The position numbers were made by a program, and so were the translations under genes. The notes under the pieces were generated by a model. That model had not been told where the DNA came from, ran no database searches, and saw only the letters and a list, made by a program, of their open reading frames with translations. From Nocardioides sp. (GTDB taxonomy: Bacteria; Actinomycetota; Actinomycetes; Propionibacteriales; Nocardioidaceae), in contig DOWL01000122.1 in NCBI GenBank assembly GCA_003519585.1, forward strand, positions 2,580 through 20,125: a stretch of 17,546 bases of DNA, written 5' to 3'. Positions 13,046 to 17,546 of the stretch are shown here, one piece after another (position 1 is the first letter of the stretch; each line of letters opens with the position of its first letter).

Positions 13046-13729
13046 CTACTTGGTCGGCATCAACACGGAGTCGATGACGTAGACCGTGGCGTTGGCCGTC
13101 GGGATGTTGCCGCAGATGACCTTCGCGGTGTTGCCGTCGACCGTGAGTCCGGTCTCGGGGTCGCCCTCGATGGTGATCGTGTCGCCGTTGAGGGTCTCGT
13201 GCTCGCCGACGATCGACGCCGGGTCGAGCTGCTCGCCGATCACGTGGTGCGTCAGGATCGCGGTCAGCGTCGCCTTGTCCGCGAGGACCGCCTTGAGGTC
13301 CTTCGGCGCGATCTTCTTGAAGGCATCGTCGGTCGGCGCGAACACGGTCAGGGCCGGCGCGGAGTTGAGCGTGTCGCCCAGACCAGCGACGCCCACGGCG
13401 GCGACGAGGGTCGTGAGCAGCGGGTTGTTGCTCGCGGCGGTGGCGACCGGGTCGGTGACCATGCCGTTGAACGAGCCCTTGCCCTCGGTCGGAATCGCCG
13501 CGCATCCGTCGCCGAACGTCTGTGACGCCGCGTCGGTCATCGGGGACTCGGAGGTCATCGGCGACTCCGACTCCGTGGGCGAGTCCGACTCCACGGGCGT
13601 CGAACTGCTGGCCGAGTCGCTGGCGCTGCTGCCGCTGTCGGCGTCATCGCCGCATGCGGCCATGCCAAGGGTGAGGGCGACCAGGGCCGCCCCAGCGGCA
13701 CCGGTCCTGCGGAGGGAGCTGCGGTTCAT
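13046..13729 (-). CDS. Secreted fasciclin (FAS1) lipoprotein, MPT70/MPT83-like
   Basis: This 227-residue protein has a lipoprotein signal peptide (RR, hydrophobic 11-24, lipobox LGMAAC with Cys26). A Ser/Asp/Glu-rich linker (30-68) contains repeats of ESPMT. One FAS1 domain (75-227) follows. The domain is strikingly similar to mycobacterial MPT70: DPVATAASNNPLLTTL, LTVFAPTDDAFKKI, and the C-terminal TANATVYVIDSVLMP. Cys76 and Cys206 match the MPT70 disulfide pair. MPT70 and MPT83 are the best-known SigK targets in mycobacteria, so its place directly before sigK supports the regulon assignment. The ATG at 13729 is preceded by GGAAGG at 9 bases. The upstream open frame to 13915 lacks coding character. 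It likely acts in the cell envelope, with an unknown partner. Confidence 0.92.
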   Translation of the reverse strand: MNRSSLRRTGAAGAALVALTLGMAACGDDADSGSSASDSASSSTPVESDSPTESESPMTSESPMTDAASQTFGDGCAAIPTEGKGSFNGMVTDPVATAASNNPLLTTLVAAVGVAGLGDTLNSAPALTVFAPTDDAFKKIAPKDLKAVLADKATLTAILTHHVIGEQLDPASIVGEHETLNGDTITIEGDPETGLTVDGNTAKVICGNIPTANATVYVIDSVLMPTK

Positions 13730-13764
13730 GTCTGTGGGCCTTCCGTTGTGGTGGCTGACACCTG

Positions 13765-13793
13765 TTCTTCGGTGTGGAGCGCCAACCGGATTT
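13765..13793 (-). promoter_or_regulatory. Candidate SigK-type promoter before the fasciclin-sigK operon
   Basis: On the minus strand AAATCC (13793-13788) and CCGAAG (13772-13767) are separated by 15 bases. The second box ends 37 bases before the fasciclin ATG. Mycobacterial SigK promoters are described as CCATCC and CCGAAT boxes 16-17 bp apart, so each box here differs from that at one or two positions and the spacer is slightly short. It is the best match I see in this 254-bp spacer, and autoregulation would be expected. Confidence 0.3.
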
Positions 13794-13860
13794 CGCGCTG
13801 GGCCACCGTCGGCCGAACTTGTCCAGACCGCTTCCGGTGACGCCCTCGCTGGACCACGTC

Positions 13861-13888
13861 GGTCGAGCCTGTCGAGACCTCCGCAGCC
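13861..13888. repeat. 28-bp interspersed repeat in the molybdoprotein-fasciclin spacer
   Basis: GGTCGAGCCTGTCGAGACC plus 9 bases matches 11245-11272 at 25 of 28 positions. Its core CGAGCCTGTCG (13864-13874) recurs perfectly inverted as CGACAGGCTCG at 13971-13981, next to the end of the molybdoprotein gene. The spacer thus holds two oppositely oriented copies of the same core about 100 bp apart. Confidence 0.6.
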
Positions 13889-13893
13889 ATCGA

Positions 13894-13910
13894 CGGGCGC
13901 CGACCGCCCG
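13894..13910 (-). terminator. Short GC-rich hairpin downstream of the molybdoprotein gene
   Basis: CGGGCG (13894-13899) and CGCCCG (13905-13910) form a perfect 6-bp stem with a 5-base loop, 74 bases past the molybdoprotein stop on the minus strand. It could end that transcript before the fasciclin promoter. There is no U-tract, and in such GC-rich DNA a 6-bp stem may arise by chance. Confidence 0.3.
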
Positions 13911-13983
13911 GTCATCGCGACACGCTCGACGGGCGGTGTTCACCTCGCGCGCGAACGCTGCGGGAGATCGCGACAGGCTCGGA

Positions 13984-15522
13984 CTACGCGACCTTGACGA
14001 TGAGCGTCTGGATGCCGCTGGAGCCCTCGGGGAACGGTTCGGCGCGCACCGCGGTCTGGGTGGCGCCGTTGCCGTCGATCACCCGACAGGCGAGGTTGTG
14101 CGTGCCGGACTCGGCCGTCCACGGCAGGTACCACTGCCGCCAGTAGTCGTTGCCGGCGCTCGGGCCGAGCATCGCGTCCTGCCACGGGCCGCCGTCGATC
14201 TGGACCTGGACCGTGGCCACGCCGCCGTTCTGCTGCGCCCAGGCCACTCCGCCGATGAAGGTGTCGCCGGCGTCGATGGTCTCGAGGACCTTCGGCGTGT
14301 CGATCCGGCTGGAGATCTTGATGGGGGCGTCGGTGGCCCAGTCGCGGTCGGTCCAGTAGGAGTCCTGCTCCGCATAGGTGGTCAGCGTGATCCGCTCGAT
14401 CCACTTGCACGCGCTGATGAAGCCGTACAGCCCGGGCACGACCATCCGGGCGGGATAGCCGTGCTCACGCGGCAGCGCCTCGCCGTTCATGCCGAGCGCG
14501 ATCATCGCGTCGCGGCCGTCGGTGGCCAGTTCGTACGGCGTACCGATGGTCATGCCGTCCACGTCGGTGCTGAAGATCTGGTCGACGCCGGCCAGGACGC
14601 CGGCCCGGTCCAGCAGGTCGGCAAGCCGTACGCCGATCCAGCGGGCGCCGCCGACATAGGGACCACCGACGCTGTTGGAGACGCAGGTGAGCGTGATGTC
14701 GCGTTCGATCAGAGGCATCTCGAGCAGGTCGTCGAAGCTGAACTTCAGCTCCTGGTCGACCATCCCGTCGATGGTGAGGGTCCAGCCGTCGACGTCGACG
14801 ATCGGCACGTCGAGTCGGGTGTCGACGCGGTAGAAGTCGCCGGTGGGCACCCGCAGGGGCGTCACCCCCGGGACCTGTCGCTCGATCCCGGTCGGAAAGG
14901 CAGGCGCTGGCTCGGCCGGTGCGGGGAAGGCGATATCGCCGATCCGGCCGCGGGCCTGGCCGATCAGTCGTCCTGCGCCACCCATCGCCGCAGCCGCGAT
15001 CGCGAGCACACCCGCGGTGATCAGGACGCCGCGTCGGGTCGGCGCGGTTCCCGACAGTGCAGCATCCTCGGCTCCTGGCGACGATTTTCCTGCACTGTCG
15101 GGGAGCCGGCGCGCCAGGAGCCACAAGGAGCCGACCCCGACGACCGCGGCAGCCAGCGCAGGCAGCACGTCCAGGGGCTCGGCGTCCGGCCTGCGCAGTG
15201 CGGTGAGCGCGGCCACCCCGACGAGCACGACGAGCATCGCCGCGCCGTACCGGAACCGCCGACGCGCCAGCAGTCCGGCGACGGCCGACAGCACCAGCAC
15301 CCCGGCCAGCACCGAGCCGATCAGGACATCCTTGTCGCGCGACCCGAACTGCCGGATCGCCCACTCCTTCATCGGCGTCGGCGTGAGGTCGATGACCTGC
15401 GAACCGACCGCGAGCACGGGCGAGGTCGCAGGGTCCAGCACGGCTGCGACCAGGTGGCCGGCGGCCACCCCAACGAGGGTCGCGAGGACTCCGGACAGGG
15501 CGTAGATCGGCCGGCTTCGCAT
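13984..15522 (-). CDS. Membrane-anchored sulfite-oxidase-family molybdopterin oxidoreductase
   Basis: This protein of about 512 residues has an N-terminal membrane module (four helices in the first 145 residues). A fifth hydrophobic segment follows, preceded by twin arginines (TRRGVLITAG, about 162-185). The catalytic domain comes after it and should face outside. The molybdenum-ligand cysteine lies in DITLTCVSNSVGG (Cys280 counting from the ATG). GARWIGVRLADLLDRAG, HGYPARMVVPGLYGF and KWIERITLT are hallmarks of the SUOX/YedY molybdopterin fold, and a Mo-co dimerisation domain occupies the last 110 residues. It may oxidise sulfite or reduce oxidised methionine or sulfoxides. The ATG at 15522 was chosen. 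A GTG at 15543 would add seven residues. Neither has a strong ribosome-binding site. Confidence 0.88.
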   Translation of the reverse strand: MRSRPIYALSGVLATLVGVAAGHLVAAVLDPATSPVLAVGSQVIDLTPTPMKEWAIRQFGSRDKDVLIGSVLAGVLVLSAVAGLLARRRFRYGAAMLVVLVGVAALTALRRPDAEPLDVLPALAAAVVGVGSLWLLARRLPDSAGKSSPGAEDAALSGTAPTRRGVLITAGVLAIAAAAMGGAGRLIGQARGRIGDIAFPAPAEPAPAFPTGIERQVPGVTPLRVPTGDFYRVDTRLDVPIVDVDGWTLTIDGMVDQELKFSFDDLLEMPLIERDITLTCVSNSVGGPYVGGARWIGVRLADLLDRAGVLAGVDQIFSTDVDGMTIGTPYELATDGRDAMIALGMNGEALPREHGYPARMVVPGLYGFISACKWIERITLTTYAEQDSYWTDRDWATDAPIKISSRIDTPKVLETIDAGDTFIGGVAWAQQNGGVATVQVQIDGGPWQDAMLGPSAGNDYWRQWYLPWTAESGTHNLACRVIDGNGATQTAVRAEPFPEGSSGIQTLIVKVA

Positions 15523-15562
15523 GCGGGTTGTTCGGCGCGGCACCCGGCCGCGGATGGTCCGC

Positions 15563-15892
15563 CTACTTGGCGGGCAGGCTCGCGGCGTACGTCGTGCCGA
15601 TCGCGATCCACCGCGAGAGGGCCGCGTCGTCGGCCACGGCGTCGGTCGTGACGCGCAGCCAGCCGTCGAGCTCCTTGCCGCGCATCTCCATCCGGCTGGC
15701 GCCGGGCTCGGCGATCAGCCGCTCACTCTCGGCGGGATCGCAGCGCAGCATGATCCCGCCCTGGCCGCTGGCGGCCACCGCCATGTTGCCGCCGATCAGG
15801 AATGCCAGGCCGCCGAACATCTTCTTCTCGGTCACGGGCACGCCCGGAAGCAGACCCCGGATCCGCTCGGCGAGCTCCTCGTCGTAGGCCAT
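15563..15892 (-). CDS. TfoX/Sxy N-terminal domain protein
   Basis: This 109-residue single-domain protein begins MAYDEELAERIRGLL and has the TfoX_N core EKKMFGGLAFLIGGNMAVA (22-40), GGIMLRCDP (45-53) and a C-terminal LDGWLRV plus WIAIGTTYAASLP. The conserved FGG and the methionine-rich strand make the family call secure. Stand-alone TfoX_N proteins are common in actinobacteria and are not shown to control competence as TfoX does in gamma-proteobacteria, so the function is unknown. Longer in-frame starts to 16123 run antisense through the MFS gene and are rejected. The start lies 37 bp from the divergent transporter start, and the stop is 40 bp before the molybdoprotein start. Confidence 0.85.
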   Translation of the reverse strand: MAYDEELAERIRGLLPGVPVTEKKMFGGLAFLIGGNMAVAASGQGGIMLRCDPAESERLIAEPGASRMEMRGKELDGWLRVTTDAVADDAALSRWIAIGTTYAASLPAK

Positions 15893-15929
15893 GCCGCGAT
15901 CATGACAGCGGGCGGGGACAGTGTCGGGA

Positions 15930-17420
15930 ATGGATGACGCCGACAACCGGTTGCCGCCGTACGTGACATCCACGCCCGCGATCAGCCGCGCCGACGTGGG
16001 GCTGCGCAGCGAGCGTGGTCCGGTGCTGCTCGCGGTGATGCTCAGCATCGGCCTGGTGGCGATCGACTCCACGATCCTCGCCACCGCGGTGCCAGCGGTG
16101 GTCGATGACCTCGGTGGCTTCACGCAGTTCCCGTGGCTGTTCTCGGTCTACCTCCTGGGCCAGGCCGTCTCGGTGCCGTTGTACTCCAAGCTCTCAGATC
16201 AGTACGGCCGCAAGCCGATGATGCTGATCGGTGTCGGACTGTTCCTGGTCGGATCGCTGCTGTGCGGCCTGGCTTGGAACATGCTGGCGTTGATCGCCTT
16301 CCGCGCCGTACAGGGACTCGGTGCCGGAGCGGTGATGCCGATCGGGATGACCATCGTCGGCGACATCTACACCGTGGCCGAGCGGGCCAAGGTGCAGGGC
16401 TACCTTGCCAGCGTGTGGGCGCTCGCGGCGGTCGTCGGCCCGACGTTGGGTGGAGTCTTCGCCGACTACCTGTCCTGGCGGTGGATCTTCTGGGTCAACC
16501 TGCCGATCGGCGCCGCGGCCATGTGGATGCTGACTCGCCGCTTCCATGAGCAGGTGACCCGGGCCCGGCATCGGTTCGACGTGCTCGGTGCGCTACTGCT
16601 CACCGTCGGTGGCCTGGTGCTCCTGCTCGCGCTGCTCGAGGGCGGCGTGCACTGGGACTGGCTCTCGCCGACGAGCATCGCGCTCTTCACGGTTGCAGTG
16701 GTCGCGCTGGTTGCCTTCGTGCTGGTCGAACGGCGGGCCGCCGAGCCGGTGCTCCCACTCTGGGTGTTCCGGCACCGCGTGATCCTGCCCGCGATCCTCA
16801 TCTCGCTGGTCGTGGGCGTACTGCTCATGGGCATCACGTCCTACATCCCGCTGTACGCCCAGAGCGTGCTCGGCCACGACGCGGTGAGCGCCGGGTTCGC
16901 GTTGGCCGCGCTGACGCTCGGCTGGCCGCTCGCGGCGGCGAACGCGGGGCGCCTCTACCTCACTATCGGGTTCCGGGCCACCACGGCGATCGGCGCCGTG
17001 ATCGCCCTGTGTGGCGCGTTGCTCCTGCTCCCCATCGACGCCGACAGCTCGCTGCTGATGGTGGCCCTGCCCTGCTTCGTGATGGGCCTCGGCTTCGGCT
17101 TCACCGCGGCCCCGCCGGTCATCGCCGCCCAATCGGCGGTCGACTGGGAGTCCCGGGGCGTGACCACGGGGGCCACCATGTTCGCCCGCTCCGTGGGCAG
17201 TGCGGTCGGCGTGGCCGGGTTCGGCGCTGTCGTCAACGCCCGAGTCACCGACGCGATCGGCCACGGCAGCCCGTCGCTGGAACAGCTCTCCGCCGGCGTG
17301 CTCGCCCCCGCCATCCACGCGACGTTCGTCGGCACCGCGATCATCGCGGTCGGGCTGGTGCTGGTCACCCTGCTGATGCCCAAGCGGATCACCGAACCGG
17401 GGGAAGCACCGCAGACCTAA
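15930..17420 (+). CDS. MFS drug-exporter-type transporter (DHA2/EmrB-QacA family)
   Basis: This 496-residue membrane transporter has about 14 predicted helices, the DHA2 layout of proton-driven drug exporters. Helix 1 contains the family pattern LSIGLVAIDSTILATAVP. Motif A follows helix 2 (SDQYGRKPMMLIG) and motif C is WALAAVVGPTLGGVFAD. The DHA2 segment WRWIFWVNLPIG precedes helix 6. The substrate cannot be predicted. The ATG at 15930 was preferred because GGGGA (15914-15918) lies 11 bases before it. A GTG at 15921 would add three residues. It is divergent from the TfoX-like gene, with only 37 bp between starts, so the promoters must be short or overlap the coding ends. No regulator of the usual TetR or MarR type is adjacent in the window. 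Confidence 0.9.
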   Translation: MDDADNRLPPYVTSTPAISRADVGLRSERGPVLLAVMLSIGLVAIDSTILATAVPAVVDDLGGFTQFPWLFSVYLLGQAVSVPLYSKLSDQYGRKPMMLIGVGLFLVGSLLCGLAWNMLALIAFRAVQGLGAGAVMPIGMTIVGDIYTVAERAKVQGYLASVWALAAVVGPTLGGVFADYLSWRWIFWVNLPIGAAAMWMLTRRFHEQVTRARHRFDVLGALLLTVGGLVLLLALLEGGVHWDWLSPTSIALFTVAVVALVAFVLVERRAAEPVLPLWVFRHRVILPAILISLVVGVLLMGITSYIPLYAQSVLGHDAVSAGFALAALTLGWPLAAANAGRLYLTIGFRATTAIGAVIALCGALLLLPIDADSSLLMVALPCFVMGLGFGFTAAPPVIAAQSAVDWESRGVTTGATMFARSVGSAVGVAGFGAVVNARVTDAIGHGSPSLEQLSAGVLAPAIHATFVGTAIIAVGLVLVTLLMPKRITEPGEAPQT

Positions 17421-17546
17421 GGCCGTGATCGGACGAGCTTCGTCAACTCTGGAGGGAGCGCAGCGACCCGGTCTTTCGGGCGAAGCCCGCGCCCGGCGAT
17501 CGGCCCGATGGCCGTGGCGACTGCGCCGGAGCGAGCGCCAGCGAGC
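17421..17546. other. Intergenic tail after the MFS gene, low-complexity GAGCG-rich DNA
   Basis: There is no supported gene in these 126 bases. A 5-bp stem CGGGC-GAA-GCCCG (17477-17489) might be part of a terminator. GGAGGGAGCGCAGCGACC (17451-17468) and the GGAGCGAGCGCCAGCGAGC ending at 17546 are of the GAGCG-repeat type often seen between actinobacterial genes. A minus-strand frame with its TAG at 17419-17417 stays open to the edge, but its third-position GC is low for this genome. Confidence 0.4.

Noticed and set aside
17417..17546. Partial minus-strand gene with its stop overlapping the MFS stop
   Set aside because: The open frame has about three-quarters GC at third positions, lower than real genes here, and GAGCG-type low-complexity sequence typical of intergenic DNA. 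The fragment is too short to decide.
1..17546. CRISPR array, tRNA or rRNA genes
   Set aside because: No regularly spaced repeats with unique spacers and no tRNA- or rRNA-like conserved sequence were seen on either strand.

Overview
The window is high-GC DNA of the kind found in Actinomycetota. It has very high third-position GC, GTG starts, many 4-bp start/stop overlaps (ATGA/GTGA) and actinobacterial protein families. A nocardioform actinobacterium such as Nocardioides or a relative fits best. That assignment is inference from gene content and style, not from a marker gene. No rRNA, tRNA, CRISPR array, transposase or phage gene was found.

Layout. Positions 1-1536 (minus strand) hold the start of a GT39-type membrane glycosyltransferase, a PtpB-like tyrosine phosphatase and a protein-isoaspartate methyltransferase. 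Positions 1609-4217 (minus) hold a NarL/LuxR response regulator and its multi-pass membrane histidine kinase. The kinase is divergent from a six-helix membrane protein (4359-5048, plus), and a 9-bp inverted repeat lies between them. Positions 5045-13729 (minus) form one long lipid/stress locus. In transcription order it reads: a secreted MPT70-like fasciclin lipoprotein, an ECF sigma factor (SigK type), an RskA-type anti-sigma factor, an FAD oxidoreductase fused to a DUF1365 domain, two cyclopropane-fatty-acid-synthase-like methyltransferases and, after an interruption, a DUF1295 membrane protein. The same families make up the mycobacterial sigK-rskA locus and its MPT70/MPT83 regulon, so this is probably a SigK-like envelope lipid-modification regulon. 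Upstream of it (13984-15522, minus) is a membrane-anchored sulfite-oxidase-family molybdoprotein. A TfoX-N protein and a divergent 14-helix-type MFS exporter (15930-17420, plus) close the window.

The main anomaly is at 5894-7147. Between the second methyltransferase and the DUF1295 gene there is a gene for an AbiEi-type winged-helix protein with a C-terminal restriction-endonuclease-like domain. It is bracketed by two inverted copies (56/63 identical) of an unusual double-palindrome element. The left copy lies inside a 31-codon reading frame with a perfect AGGAGG ribosome-binding site, and the stop of that frame overlaps the start codon of the DUF1295 gene. A tandem repeat of three CTCCTAG units beside it places a stop codon in all six frames. 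This looks like a mobile or defence-related cassette inserted in a sigma-factor-controlled lipid operon, with the junction serving as a translational bridge to the last gene.

Other structure: a 28-bp interspersed repeat (25/28 identical) lies once inside the FAD-enzyme gene and once in the spacer between the molybdoprotein and fasciclin genes. Several hairpins may act as terminators or leader structures.
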